A stretch of 64,000 nt of DNA from Pseudomonas rustica (lineage in GTDB: Bacteria; Pseudomonadota; Gammaproteobacteria; Pseudomonadales; Pseudomonadaceae), in NCBI RefSeq assembly GCF_018336155.1, contig NZ_JAGYHF010000007.1:186001-250000 (forward strand), read 5' to 3'. The translations under genes were made by a program, and so were the position numbers. Below are positions 30,471 through 39,989 of this stretch, piece by piece (positions within the stretch are counted from its first letter, which is position 1; every line of letters starts with the position of its first letter). The notes beneath the pieces are model-generated. The model worked only from the letters and a program-made list of their open reading frames with translations, had not been told where the DNA came from and made no database searches.

Positions 30471-32762
30471 ATGAAGAAGCTGTGTTTGCTGGGTCTGTTC
30501 GTCAGCCTGGCCAGTCATCAAGTATTGGCCGCCACGACCCCGGTACCCCTGGAAAACAAGGACGCGTTCATCAGCAACCTGATGAAGCAAATGACCCTCG
30601 ACGAGAAGATCGGCCAGTTGCGCCTGATCAGCATCGGCCCGGAAATGCCTCGTGAGTTGATCCGCAAAGAGATCGCCGCCGGCAACATCGGCGGCACGTT
30701 CAACTCGATCACCCGCCCGGAAAACCGTCCGATGCAGGACGCCGCCATGCGCAGCCGTCTGAAGATCCCGATGTTTTTCGCTTACGACGTGATCCACGGT
30801 CACCGGACGATTTTCCCGATTCCGCTGGCCCTCGCCTCGAGCTGGGACATGGACGCGATCGGCAAATCCGGCCGCGTGGCTGCCAAAGAAGCCGCCGCCG
30901 ACAGCCTCGATATCACTTTCGCGCCGATGGTCGACATCTCCCGCGACCCGCGCTGGGGCCGCAGCTCCGAAGGTTTCGGTGAAGACACCTACCTGACCTC
31001 GCGCATTGCCGGCGTCATGGTTCGTGCCTATCAGGGCGCCACCCCGAGCGCGGCCGACAGCATCATGGCCAGCGTCAAACACTTCGCCCTGTATGGCGCG
31101 GTTGAAGGCGGTCGCGACTACAACACCGTCGACATGAGTCCGGTGAAGATGTACCAGGATTACCTGCCACCGTACCGCGCCGCGATTGATGCCGGCGCCG
31201 GTGGCGTGATGGTTGCGCTGAACTCGATCAACGGCATTCCGGCCACCGCCAACACCTGGCTGATGAACGATCTGCTGCGTCGTGACTGGGGCTTCAAAGG
31301 CCTGGCGGTCAGCGACCATGGCGCGATCTTCGAACTGATCAAACATGGCGTCGCCCGCGACGGTCGTGAAGCGGCGAAGCTGGCGATCAAGGCCGGCATC
31401 GACATGAGCATGAACGATACCCTGTACGGCAAAGAGCTGCCGGGGCTGCTCAAGTCCGGCGAGATCGAACAGAAAGACATCGACAACGCCGTGCGCGAAG
31501 TCCTCGCGGCCAAGTACGACATGGGCCTGTTCAAGGACCCGTACCTGCGCATCGGCAAGGCTGAAGACGATCCGGCCGACACCTACGCCGAAAGCCGTCT
31601 GCACCGCGCCGAGGCCCGCGACGTCGCGCGTCGCAGCCTGGTGTTGCTGAAAAACCAGAACGAAACCCTGCCACTGAAGAAAGACGCGAAAGTCGCGCTG
31701 GTCGGCCCGTTGGCCAAGGCGCCGATCGACATGATGGGCAGTTGGGCAGCGGCGGGTAAACCGACGCAATCGGTCACCCTGTTCGACGGCATGAGCTCGC
31801 TGATCGGCAACAAGGCGAACCTGATCTACGCCCGTGGCGCCAACATAACCAGCGACAAGAAGGTGCTGGATTACCTGAACTTCCTCAACTTCGATGCCCC
31901 GGAAGTGGTCGATGACCCGCGCCCGGCCAACGTGTTGATCGACGAAGCGGTCAAAGCGGCGAAGGATGCTGATGTGATCGTTGCCGCTGTCGGCGAGTCG
32001 CGTGGCATGTCCCACGAATCGTCCAGCCGCACCGACCTGAACATCCCGGAAAACCAGCGCGAGCTGATCCGCGCGTTGAAAGCCACCGGCAAACCATTGG
32101 TGCTGGTGTTGATGAACGGCCGTCCGTTGACCATTCTCGAAGAGAACCAGTCGGCTGACGCGATTCTGGAAACCTGGTTCAGCGGCACCGAGGGCGGCAA
32201 CGCCATCGCCGACGTGCTGTTCGGCGACTACAACCCATCGGGCAAACTGCCGGTGACCTTCCCGCGTTCCGTGGGCCAGATCCCGACGTACTACAACCAT
32301 CTGAGCATTGGCCGGCCGTTCACGCCGGGCAAACCGGGCAACTACACCTCGCAGTATTTCGATGACACCACAGGTCCCCTGTTCCCGTTCGGTTATGGCC
32401 TGAGCTACACCCATTTCGCCCTGAGCGACATGGCGCTGTCGTCGACCACGCTGAACGCCACCGGCAAGCTCGACGCCAGCGTCATGCTGAAAAACACCGG
32501 CAAGCGTGACGGCGAAACCGTGGTGCAGTTGTACATTCAGGACGTCACCGGCTCGATGATCCGTCCGGTCAAAGAACTGAAGAACTTCCAGAAAATCATG
32601 CTCAAGGCCGGCGAACAGAAAGTCGTGCACTTCACCATCACCGAGGATGACCTGAAGTTCTACAACGCCCAGCTCAAATACGCGGCCGAGCCTGGCAAGT
32701 TCAACGTACAGATCGGCCTGGATTCGCAGGACGTGACGCAGCAGAGCTTTGAACTGCTGTAA
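30471..32762 (+). CDS. bglX: Periplasmic beta-glucosidase BglX (GH3)
   Basis: 763 residues, matching E. coli BglX length. A signal peptide (KKLCLLGLFVSLASHQVLAA) directs it to the periplasm. GH3 landmarks: IGQLRLISIGPEMPRE, FAYDVIHGHRTIFPIPLALA, PMVDISRDPRWGRSSEGFGE, KHFALYGAVEGGRDYNTVDM, and the catalytic nucleophile Asp in GLAVSDHGAI. A C-terminal (alpha/beta) domain and fibronectin-like tail (DGETVVQLYIQDVTGSMIRP) complete it. It hydrolyses terminal beta-glucosides, and cellobiose or plant glucosides are plausible substrates. Start at 30471 after a weak site. No clear operon partner. Confidence 0.93.
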   Translation: MKKLCLLGLFVSLASHQVLAATTPVPLENKDAFISNLMKQMTLDEKIGQLRLISIGPEMPRELIRKEIAAGNIGGTFNSITRPENRPMQDAAMRSRLKIPMFFAYDVIHGHRTIFPIPLALASSWDMDAIGKSGRVAAKEAAADSLDITFAPMVDISRDPRWGRSSEGFGEDTYLTSRIAGVMVRAYQGATPSAADSIMASVKHFALYGAVEGGRDYNTVDMSPVKMYQDYLPPYRAAIDAGAGGVMVALNSINGIPATANTWLMNDLLRRDWGFKGLAVSDHGAIFELIKHGVARDGREAAKLAIKAGIDMSMNDTLYGKELPGLLKSGEIEQKDIDNAVREVLAAKYDMGLFKDPYLRIGKAEDDPADTYAESRLHRAEARDVARRSLVLLKNQNETLPLKKDAKVALVGPLAKAPIDMMGSWAAAGKPTQSVTLFDGMSSLIGNKANLIYARGANITSDKKVLDYLNFLNFDAPEVVDDPRPANVLIDEAVKAAKDADVIVAAVGESRGMSHESSSRTDLNIPENQRELIRALKATGKPLVLVLMNGRPLTILEENQSADAILETWFSGTEGGNAIADVLFGDYNPSGKLPVTFPRSVGQIPTYYNHLSIGRPFTPGKPGNYTSQYFDDTTGPLFPFGYGLSYTHFALSDMALSSTTLNATGKLDASVMLKNTGKRDGETVVQLYIQDVTGSMIRPVKELKNFQKIMLKAGEQKVVHFTITEDDLKFYNAQLKYAAEPGKFNVQIGLDSQDVTQQSFELL

Positions 32763-32778
32763 CCGGTTTTTGCCCCGA

Positions 32779-32881
32779 TGATCGTTCCCACGCTCCGCGT
32801 GGGAATGCCTCAAGGGACGCTCCGCGTCCAGTGACGCGGAGCGTCACGGGCTGCATTCCCACGCAGAGCGTGGGAACGATC
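32779..32881. repeat. Palindromic repeat (GATCGTTCCCACGCTCCGCG family)
   Basis: GATCGTTCCCACGCTCCGCG plus TGGGAATGC at the left and the inverted GCATTCCCACGCAGAGCGTG plus GGAACGATC at the right, with an inner GACGCTCCGCGTC / GACGCGGAGCGTC hairpin. A sister element lies at 62128-62233. Confidence 0.9.
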
Positions 32882-32901
32882 AAACAGAGGAACCCATTCC
32901 C

Positions 32902-32936
32902 CTGTAGGAGCTGCCGAAGGCTGCGATCTTTTGATC
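32902..32936. repeat. Single REP unit (GTAGGAGCTGCCGAAGGCTG family)
   Basis: One unpaired copy, CTGTAGGAGCTGCCGAAGGC plus TGCGATCTTTTGATC, immediately after the palindromic element and next to the clsB stop. Confidence 0.85.
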
Positions 32937-32941
32937 TCGCT

Positions 32942-34099
32942 CTACCCGCGGCGATCGAGGATATTCACCACCACCCGATCCACCCACCCCCAGACCCGCT
33001 GCTTCACCCGCCGCCACAACGGCCGACGCTGCCACTCTTCCAGACTCACCAGCTGACTCAGCCCGAAGTCCCTCACAAAACTCGCCTCCACCGCTGCCGT
33101 CAACGACGGATCCAGCGCCTCCAGATTCGCCTCCAGATTGAAGCGCAGGTTCCAGTGGTCGAAGTTGCACGAACCAATGCTCACCCAATCGTCCACCAGC
33201 ACCATTTTCAAATGCAGGAAGCACGGCTGATATTCGAAGATCTGCACCCCGGCCTTGAGCAGGCGCGGGTAGTAACGATGCCCGGCGTAACGCACTGACG
33301 GGTGATCGGTGCGCGGCCCGGTCAGCAGCAAACGCACGTCGACACCACGCGCGGCAGCCTTGCGCAGGGAGCGGCGGATTTTCCACGTTGGCAGGAAGTA
33401 CGGCGTGGCCATCCACACGCGTTTTTGCCCACTGTTCAGGGCACGGAATAGCGACTGCAGAATGTCGCGATGCTGACGGGCATCGGCATACGCCACGCGG
33501 CCCATGCCCTCGCCCTTGTCCGGCACGCGCGGCAACCGTGGCAGACCGAAATGCGCAGCCGGGCGCCAGGCGCGGCGATAGCGGTTGGCGATCCATTGAC
33601 GATCAAACAGCAACTGCCAGTCGATCACCAACGGCCCGCTGATCTCGACCATCACTTCGTGCCATTCGCTGGTGTCGTGCCCCGGTGTCCAGAATTCATC
33701 GGTGACACCGGTGCCGCCAACCACCGCCAGACGCTGATCGACCAGCAGCAACTTGCGGTGATCGCGATAGAAATTACCGACCCAGCGCCGCCAGTTCAGC
33801 CGATTGTAAAAGCGCAGTTCAACCCCGGCATGGGTCAGGCGCTGACGCAGATTGAGGGTGAAGGCGAGGCTGCCGTAATCATCGAACAGGCAACGCACGC
33901 GCACCCCACGCTCGGCCGCCAGCACCAGCGCCTGGACGATGGTTTGGGCACAGGCACCGGCCTCGACCAGGTACAGCTCAAGTTCGATCTGCTCCTGCGC
34001 GTCAGCGATCTGCTCGAGCATGCGCGGGAAGAATTGCGGGCCGTCGATCAACAGCTCGAAACGGTTGCCGTCACGCCATGGGAACACCGCGCCGCGCAT
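32942..34099 (-). CDS. clsB: Cardiolipin synthase B-type phospholipase D protein
   Basis: 385 residues. Two HxKxxxxD motifs are complete: DHRKLLLVDQRLAVVGGTGV (about residue 120) and FLHLKMVLVDDWVSIGSCNF (about 298), as needed for the phosphatidyl-His intermediate. LLIDGPQFFPRMLEQIADAQ and ELELYLVEAG match the N-terminal ClsB/YbhO pattern, and no N-terminal membrane helices are present, unlike ClsA. It would make cardiolipin or phosphatidylglycerol from phospholipids at the inner membrane. The ATG lies one base after the stop of the YceI gene on the same strand, so they are co-translated. Confidence 0.85.
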   Translation of the reverse strand: MRGAVFPWRDGNRFELLIDGPQFFPRMLEQIADAQEQIELELYLVEAGACAQTIVQALVLAAERGVRVRCLFDDYGSLAFTLNLRQRLTHAGVELRFYNRLNWRRWVGNFYRDHRKLLLVDQRLAVVGGTGVTDEFWTPGHDTSEWHEVMVEISGPLVIDWQLLFDRQWIANRYRRAWRPAAHFGLPRLPRVPDKGEGMGRVAYADARQHRDILQSLFRALNSGQKRVWMATPYFLPTWKIRRSLRKAAARGVDVRLLLTGPRTDHPSVRYAGHRYYPRLLKAGVQIFEYQPCFLHLKMVLVDDWVSIGSCNFDHWNLRFNLEANLEALDPSLTAAVEASFVRDFGLSQLVSLEEWQRRPLWRRVKQRVWGWVDRVVVNILDRRG

Positions 34100-34100
34100 G

Positions 34101-34691
34101 TCAGCGCGCCGTGAAAATCAGCACCGCACCCACCGGTACCGACAGACTGATGGCCGACAGGTCGGCGAGTTTGCGCAGGCTTTCCAGGCCCGGCGCCAGA
34201 TCAAAATCTTCGGCGTTGATCACCAGCGGCTCGAGGGTGACCACCTGAAAGCGTCGATCATCGAGCCGCGTCGCCAGCAATTCGGCGGGGTATTCGTGTT
34301 GTTTGCCATGCAGGTTGACGGTCAGCGGCAGACGCAATTCCAGCTGCGCGCCGGGCGCCAGATCGTTGATCGGGCGCAGGTCAATCTGCGTGGTGATGGT
34401 CGCTTCGGGGAATTGCTCGATCTGGAACAGCTCCTTGCGCATACGCTCATCGCGCAGCGGAATGCCGCTGTTGATCGAATCCAGTTCGACTTCGACTTCG
34501 GCGCGACCGTTGGGGTCGACCTTGCCATGCAGCACCAGAAAGCGCTGCACTTCGGAAATGTTGGCGTTTTTCGTGCTGACGAACGATAGCCGCGACGACT
34601 CGCCGTCCAGATACCAATTGGCCTGCGCCGGCAACGCGACAGCGGCGAGCAGCAGGCTGGACAGGGATGCAATGAGGGAGCGGTTGAACAT
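34101..34691 (-). CDS. YceI-family periplasmic protein
   Basis: 196 residues. Signal peptide (SLIASLSSLLLAAVALPAQA) followed by the lipocalin-like YceI barrel: NWYLDGESSRLSFVSTKNAN, EVEVELDSINSGIPLRDERM, LRLPLTVNLHGKQHEYPAEL. YceI proteins bind isoprenoid-quinone-like or other hydrophobic ligands in the periplasm and are often induced by base or stress. It is directly followed by clsB with a one-base gap. Start at ATG 34691, with only a weak ribosome site; the upstream in-frame extension to 34721 is unlikely. Confidence 0.85.
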   Translation of the reverse strand: MFNRSLIASLSSLLLAAVALPAQANWYLDGESSRLSFVSTKNANISEVQRFLVLHGKVDPNGRAEVEVELDSINSGIPLRDERMRKELFQIEQFPEATITTQIDLRPINDLAPGAQLELRLPLTVNLHGKQHEYPAELLATRLDDRRFQVVTLEPLVINAEDFDLAPGLESLRKLADLSAISLSVPVGAVLIFTAR

Positions 34692-34756
34692 TGAGGACTC
34701 GTGGGGCCGATAAACCTGCACGAACCTTAACTGGCCATGGGGTTATTGCAAACATC

Positions 34757-34844
34757 AAGATCAAAAGATCGCAGCCTGCGGCAGCTCCTACAGGGGAATG
34801 CATTTCAAATATTGTAGGAGCTGCCGCAGGCTGCGATCTTTTGG
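34757..34844. repeat. REP pair (GTAGGAGCTGCCGCAGGCTG variant)
   Basis: AAAGATCGCAGCCTGCGGCA plus GCTCCTACAGG and the inverted copy with GCCGCAGGC in the arm. Lies between the IclR gene and the YceI gene. Confidence 0.9.
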
Positions 34845-34847
34845 CTG

Positions 34848-35618
34848 TCAGGCCAATACCTGCTGCACATCGCCAATCGTCGCCGCCAGACTGTTCAAAT
34901 GCAGGCTCAACACCCGCTCCACCGGCGCCTGATCCATCGGCCAGTGCAGCGCCATGCTGCCCACCAATTTGCCTTCAGCACGAATCGGCAACGCCACCGC
35001 GCGAATCAGAAACGGCAAACGCACCGGGTATTCCCAATAACCCTCCGTGCGCTGGCCAAAGCCCTGCTGCAACGCCTGCTCTGTCGCACTGAACAAACTT
35101 TCCGCGCTCAACTGCTCACGTTGGGCCAGCCGTTCGACCTCATCACTGCCCAACTCGCCAAGGCACGCCCGGCCCATCGCCGAGTGAAACAAACTCGCGT
35201 GATGCCCGACGATCTGGCAGTTGTTCGGATAACGCTTGCGCAACACCTGCGGAATCGCGCTTTCCATCACCTCAACCCGCTCGCCATCGAAGCACGACAG
35301 ATCCGCGACCAGCCCGGTGCGCTCGCACAACTCCACCAGCATCGGCGCCGCGCTCTCCACCAGATGCCGTTTGAAACGTTGCTGACGATCACCAAACAGA
35401 CGCTTGGCGCACAGGCGATAACGCCGGTCGCTGAGGCCGCGATAGATCCAGCCCTGCTCCTGCAACGTCGCAAGCATCCGTGACACCGTGGCCTTCGGCA
35501 GGCTCGTGAGGTAGTGCAATTCCTCCAGCCCCAGCGCCTGATGCTCGCCGAGCAATTCGACGATCGCCAGCGCGCGTTCGACCGAACGCACGCTGCCGGT
35601 ATCTGTTTTGCTGCCCAT
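34848..35618 (-). CDS. IclR-family transcriptional regulator
   Basis: 256 residues. N-terminal winged helix (SVERALAIVELLGEHQALGL, EELHYLTSLPKATVSRMLAT) and an effector domain (CERTGLVADLSCFDGERVEV, HHASLFHSAMGRACLGELGS). IclR proteins sense aromatic or small acid effectors. GGGAG precedes ATG 35618 at a good distance. It is the last gene of an operon read M20 amidohydrolase, MFS, amidase, IclR, so it probably regulates that set and itself. Confidence 0.85.
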   Translation of the reverse strand: MGSKTDTGSVRSVERALAIVELLGEHQALGLEELHYLTSLPKATVSRMLATLQEQGWIYRGLSDRRYRLCAKRLFGDRQQRFKRHLVESAAPMLVELCERTGLVADLSCFDGERVEVMESAIPQVLRKRYPNNCQIVGHHASLFHSAMGRACLGELGSDEVERLAQREQLSAESLFSATEQALQQGFGQRTEGYWEYPVRLPFLIRAVALPIRAEGKLVGSMALHWPMDQAPVERVLSLHLNSLAATIGDVQQVLA

Positions 35619-35677
35619 GTGTTCGATCTCCCTGCGCACAGATGGATGAACACTTTTTGCAGCAAAATGCGGGCCGC

Positions 35678-37135
35678 TCAAGCCGATTGCAGGCATGTCG
35701 GCGGGCACCGCTCGACCCAGCGGGTCAGCTGTTCATGGGCATACGCCAGTTGCAGAACCGCGCGATCCGCCTGCGCCGGGCCGATGATTTGCAGGCCCAT
35801 CGGCAGCCCCGCCGGGTTGAACCCGACCGGCACGCTGATGCTCGGCAACCCGGCCAATGTCGGGCCGATAACCACCTCCATCCAGCGGTGATAGGTGTCC
35901 ATGGTCTGCCCGCCGACCATGCGCGGCCATGGCTGTTGTGCATCAAAAGGGAACACTTGTGCGGTAGGCAACAGCAGGAAATCGTAACGTTCGAACAATT
36001 CACTCAGCGCGCGATACCAATCACTGCGGTCGACCGAGGCCTTGTAGACATCGGCAGCGCTCAGACGCAGACCGCCCTCGACTTCCCACTGTGCTTCCGG
36101 TTTGAGCAACTCGCGTTTGTGCGGATCGGCGTATGCGGCACCCAGACTGCCCTGCACCAGAAAGTGCCGATGGGTCAGCCAGGTTTGCCACAAACGCTCC
36201 ATGGAAAAATCCGCCTGACAGGCTTCGACCTGACAGCCCAGCGCAGTGAAGTCTGCCAGCGCCGACTCGCACAGACTCAGCACACCGTCGTCCATCGGCA
36301 GATAGCCGTTGTAGTCGCCAAGCCAGCCGATGCGCACGTCGCTGAAATCCCGTTGCAGGCCTTCGGCAAAGTTGCGCGGCTGATCTTTCAGCGACAGCGG
36401 CACGCGAGGATCGTAACCCGCCTGCGTCGACAGCAATCGTGCGACGTCGGTGACGCTGCGGCCCATCGGCCCTTCGGTGGCCAGTTGCTGGACGAACACT
36501 TCCGGCGTCGGCCCATACGGCACGCGGCCCTGGGACGGGCGAAAGCCGAAGACGTTATTGAACGCCGCCGGGTTGCGCAGCGAGCCCATCATGTCGCTGC
36601 CATCGGCCACCGGCAGCAAACGCAGAGCCAACGCCACCGCCGCCCCGCCGCTGCTGCCGCCGGCAATCCGGCTGGCATCGTAGGCATTGGTGGTGGTGCC
36701 GAACACGCTGTTGTAGGTCTGCGAACCGAGGCCGAATTCCGGCACGTTGCTCTTGCCGATGATGATCGCGCCGCACTCGCGCACCCGCGCCACGCTGATC
36801 GCATCGTGCTGCGGCACCTGCTCGGCAAACAACGGCGAACCCATGGTCGTGCGCAGTCCAGCGGTGGCGGCCAGATCCTTGATCGCCTGCGGCATGCCGT
36901 GCATCCAGCCACGGGATTCGCCGCGATCAAGTTGTCGGTCACATTCATCGGCCTCGCGCAAAACCTCCTCCGCTGGACGCAACGACACCAGCGCGTTGAC
37001 CTGCGGATTGAAACGCTCGATGTGTTGCAGATACGCCTGCATCACTTCACGGCACGAGACTTTGCGGGCATGGATCGCGCGGGACAACGCATCGGCGTCC
37101 AGCGCGACAATCGGATCGATGGCTAACGGACTCAA
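35678..37135 (-). CDS. Amidase-signature enzyme with TTG start
   Basis: 485 residues. The amidase Ser-cisSer-Lys triad is visible: the Lys in HGMPQAIKDLAATAGLRTTM, and Ser-Ser in ASRIAGGSSGGAAVALALRL. It hydrolyses amide bonds (amide to acid plus ammonia). The only plausible start is TTG at 37135, preceded by GGAG and overlapping the MFS stop (TTGA), which couples the two genes. An open frame continues upstream, but it lies antisense-like in another frame of the MFS gene and lacks homology. It is followed 59 bases later by the IclR gene. Substrate unknown. Confidence 0.85.
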   Translation of the reverse strand: MSPLAIDPIVALDADALSRAIHARKVSCREVMQAYLQHIERFNPQVNALVSLRPAEEVLREADECDRQLDRGESRGWMHGMPQAIKDLAATAGLRTTMGSPLFAEQVPQHDAISVARVRECGAIIIGKSNVPEFGLGSQTYNSVFGTTTNAYDASRIAGGSSGGAAVALALRLLPVADGSDMMGSLRNPAAFNNVFGFRPSQGRVPYGPTPEVFVQQLATEGPMGRSVTDVARLLSTQAGYDPRVPLSLKDQPRNFAEGLQRDFSDVRIGWLGDYNGYLPMDDGVLSLCESALADFTALGCQVEACQADFSMERLWQTWLTHRHFLVQGSLGAAYADPHKRELLKPEAQWEVEGGLRLSAADVYKASVDRSDWYRALSELFERYDFLLLPTAQVFPFDAQQPWPRMVGGQTMDTYHRWMEVVIGPTLAGLPSISVPVGFNPAGLPMGLQIIGPAQADRAVLQLAYAHEQLTRWVERCPPTCLQSA

Positions 37136-38442
37136 GATTTCACTCCAAGGTTGAGCGCGCTGGGGGCTTTGGCGCGGGGCGCCTCTTGCATGCAATAAAT
37201 CCCGAGCAAGGTCAGCAGGCAAGCGAACAACACATAAAACGAAGGCGCCACCGGGGTTTCCAGCACCTTGCTGAGCCAGGTGACGATCAGCGGCGCGAAA
37301 CCGCCGAACACCATCACCGAAATGTTGTAGGCAATCGACACGCCGGTGGAGCGCACTTCGATGGGAAATTGCTCGGCCAGCGCCGTCGGTGCCGGGCCGA
37401 AGAAGCCGCCAATCGCGCCGCACAGCAGCAGTTGCATTACCAGCAAACGTTCGATTGAAGGCGCTGCCGCGACCCACACGTACAGCGGATAAATCATCAC
37501 GAAAAACGCCAGGGTAAAGGCCATCAATACCGGTCGCCGGCCGACGCGATCCGACAGTGCGCCGGAGAACGGAATCACCACGGTCATTAGCGCCACCGCG
37601 AGCATCTGCACCAGCAACACCTGATCTAGCGGCAAGCCGAGGTTGGTGTGGGCGAAGGTCGGCATGTTCACCAGCACCACGTAAAACGCCACCGTCGCAC
37701 CGCTGGCCAGACCCATCGACACCAGCAGGCTGCGGCGATGTTCGCGAACTACTTGCCAGAGGCCCGGCGCTGCGCCTTTGGCTTTTTTGCGCGCTTCGAG
37801 AAACTCTTCCGGCTCTTCCATGTGCTTGCGAATCCACAAGCCGACCGGGCCGATCAACAGGCCGAGCACGAACGGAATCCGCCAGCCCCAACTGTCCAGC
37901 GTCTCAGGGGTAAACAGGTGGGTGACCAACGCCACCATCGCCGCGCCGGCAAACACCGCCAGGCATTGCCCGACCAGTTGCCACGAACCGTACAAACCTT
38001 TGCGATGAGCCGGCGCGCTTTCCACCAGAAACGCCGTGGCGCTAGCGTATTCGCCGCCAGTGGCGAAGCCCTGGAGCATCCGCGCGACCACAATCAGCAA
38101 CGGCGCGCCCATGCCGATGGCGGCGTAACTTGGCGCGAAAGCGATCATTGCAATGGACACGGTCATCAGACGAATGATCATCTGCATCGCCGCTTTACGA
38201 CCTTTGCGGTCGGAATACATGCCGAGCAGGATGCCGCCCACCGGGCGCATGAAGAAGCCGACGCCGAAGGTCGCCAGCGCCATCAGCAGCGAGGCGTAGC
38301 TGTCTTCGGAGGGGAAGAATTGCCGGGCGATGATGCTCGCCAGAAAGCCGTAAACAATGAAGTCATACCATTCCAGCGCGTTGCCGATCACGGCGGCGAC
38401 CACTTGCCGGGTACGCGAAACACCTGTGCCTGAAGCCTGCAT
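37132..38442 (-). CDS. MFS transporter, metabolite:H+ symporter type
   Basis: 436 residues, twelve helices. AAVIGNALEWYDFIVYGFLA and FMRPVGGILLGMYSDRKGRK (motif A), plus SAPAHRKGLYGSWQLVGQCL, match the proline/betaine and shikimate/alpha-ketoglutarate symporter subfamily, which imports carboxylates or zwitterions. Situated between an M20 amidohydrolase gene and the amidase gene, it probably imports an amide or acylated amino acid that these enzymes hydrolyse. Confidence 0.85.
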   Translation of the reverse strand: MQASGTGVSRTRQVVAAVIGNALEWYDFIVYGFLASIIARQFFPSEDSYASLLMALATFGVGFFMRPVGGILLGMYSDRKGRKAAMQMIIRLMTVSIAMIAFAPSYAAIGMGAPLLIVVARMLQGFATGGEYASATAFLVESAPAHRKGLYGSWQLVGQCLAVFAGAAMVALVTHLFTPETLDSWGWRIPFVLGLLIGPVGLWIRKHMEEPEEFLEARKKAKGAAPGLWQVVREHRRSLLVSMGLASGATVAFYVVLVNMPTFAHTNLGLPLDQVLLVQMLAVALMTVVIPFSGALSDRVGRRPVLMAFTLAFFVMIYPLYVWVAAAPSIERLLVMQLLLCGAIGGFFGPAPTALAEQFPIEVRSTGVSIAYNISVMVFGGFAPLIVTWLSKVLETPVAPSFYVLFACLLTLLGIYCMQEAPRAKAPSALNLGVKS

Positions 38443-38520
38443 GGGAGATTCTCCAAAAGCTGTTGGGTGAGCCCGTGCGCCGGTGCGCTCGGGATTCAGC
38501 GGCAGCAGAACGTGAAGAAA

Positions 38521-39696
38521 TCAGGCCGGCTTGAGCCAGCTCTCGGTGAGCGCGCCCCAGTAGGCGGCGCCAGTCAGCAGGATGTCGTCGTTAAAGTCAT
38601 AGGCGGGGTTGTGCACCATCGGCCGCGACACGCCGTTGCCGATAAACAGATAGGCGCCGGGGCAACGCTGGAGCATCCAGGCGAAGTCTTCGCTGCCCAT
38701 CAATTTTGGCGTGTTGCCATCGACGGCATCAGCACCGACCAATTCGACGCCAATGTTGCGGGCGAACTGGGTTTCGGCAGCGTGGTTGACCAGCACGGGA
38801 TAGGCGGGACGATGTTCGATTGTCGAAGTACAGCCGAAACTCTGCGCCTGGGTTTCGATGATGTTGCGCACGCGGTTGAGGGTTTGTTCGCGCACATCGG
38901 CATTCAGTGCGCGCAGGCTCAGACGCAGAATCGCCTGCTGCGGAATGACGTTGGCCGCCTCCCCCGCTTGCAGTGCGCCGACGGTGACCACCGCCGCTTG
39001 CTGCGCATCGATGTTGCGCGCGACCACGGTTTGCAGCGCCATCACCACACTCGACGCAGCGACCAGCGGATCGACGGTCAGGTGCGGCATCGAACCGTGG
39101 CCGCCGACGCCTTCGATGACCACGTTGAGCAGATCTTGCGAAGCCATCATCGGCCCTTCGCGAAAGCCCAGATGCCCAGCGGGCAGGCCCGGCATGTTGT
39201 GCATGCCGAACAGCGCATCGCAGGGGAAACGCTCAAGCAGACCATCGGCGAGCATCGCTTCGGCGCCGCCCTGACCTTCTTCGGCGGGTTGGAAAATCAG
39301 CGTGAGGGTGCCGTCGAACTGACGCGTCGCCGCCAGATAACGCGCGGCGCCGAGCAGCATGGTCGTGTGTCCGTCGTGACCGCAGGCGTGCATGCAGCCC
39401 TTGTGCTGGCTGCTGTAGGCGACGCCGGTATTTTCGATGATCGGCAAAGCGTCCATGTCGGCACGCAGACCGAGTTTGCGCGAGCTGCTGCCGTTGCGCA
39501 GCACACCGACGACGCCGGTTTTACCGATGCCAGTGTGGACTTCGTAGCCCCAGCCTTCGAGGGATTTGGCGACCAGCGCCGAGGTGCGGCTTTCTTCGAA
39601 ACCGAGTTCGGGGTGGGCGTGGATGTCCTGGCGGGTGGCGTGCAGGTCGCTGGCGACGTCGCTGAGCCAGGCCAGAATGTGCTGATGTCGGGTCAT
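38521..39696 (-). CDS. M20 family amidohydrolase
   Basis: 391 residues. Metal-binding motifs: HACGHDGHTTMLLGAARYLA (Cys, His), QPAEEGQGGAEAML (Glu catalytic pair) and the late EDFAWMLQRC. This is the peptidase M20D group, which hydrolyses N-acyl or N-aryl amino acids (hippurate hydrolase, HipO-like). GAGGAGA lies 7 bases before ATG 39696; the open frame up to 40029 was not used because it covers a repeat. First gene of the operon with MFS, amidase and IclR. Confidence 0.85.
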   Translation of the reverse strand: MTRHQHILAWLSDVASDLHATRQDIHAHPELGFEESRTSALVAKSLEGWGYEVHTGIGKTGVVGVLRNGSSSRKLGLRADMDALPIIENTGVAYSSQHKGCMHACGHDGHTTMLLGAARYLAATRQFDGTLTLIFQPAEEGQGGAEAMLADGLLERFPCDALFGMHNMPGLPAGHLGFREGPMMASQDLLNVVIEGVGGHGSMPHLTVDPLVAASSVVMALQTVVARNIDAQQAAVVTVGALQAGEAANVIPQQAILRLSLRALNADVREQTLNRVRNIIETQAQSFGCTSTIEHRPAYPVLVNHAAETQFARNIGVELVGADAVDGNTPKLMGSEDFAWMLQRCPGAYLFIGNGVSRPMVHNPAYDFNDDILLTGAAYWGALTESWLKPA

Positions 39697-39862
39697 GACG
39701 GTTCTCCTCGCGCGGGTTTTCCCGGTCTTGTTGTTCGCAATGAATTCACGACACGTTGGAAGGCAGGTCGTGCTCACCGCCAGATAACCGCGAGACGCGC
39801 GCGAGGACAATCGAATGTGGTTCCGCAGAGTGGAACTGCAATATCCACAACACCCCACACCC

Positions 39863-39957
39863 CTGTGGGAGCGGGCTTGCTCGCGAAAGCGGTGTATCAG
39901 GCGACAACTGTTTTGCCTGACACGACGCCTTCGCGAGCAAGCCCGCTCCCACAGGGG
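39863..39957. repeat. REP pair (GTGGGAGCGGGCTTGCTCGC family)
   Basis: CTGTGGGAGCGGGCTTGCTC plus GCGAAAGC and the inverted CTTCGCGAGCAAGCCCGCTC plus CCACAGG. Lies in the gap between the M20 gene and the small gene at 39990. Confidence 0.9.
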
Positions 39958-39989
39958 TTCCGGTTTGCAGGGGGATTGTGTGTCTGTTT

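Noticed and set aside
30339..32813. Long minus-strand open frame opposite bglX.
   Set aside because: Antisense shadow of a gene with clear GH3 motifs; no homology and no ribosome site.
37136..37891. N-terminal extension of the amidase frame.
   Set aside because: It overlaps the MFS gene in another frame and has no homology; the TTG at 37135 with GGAG and stop overlap explains the start.
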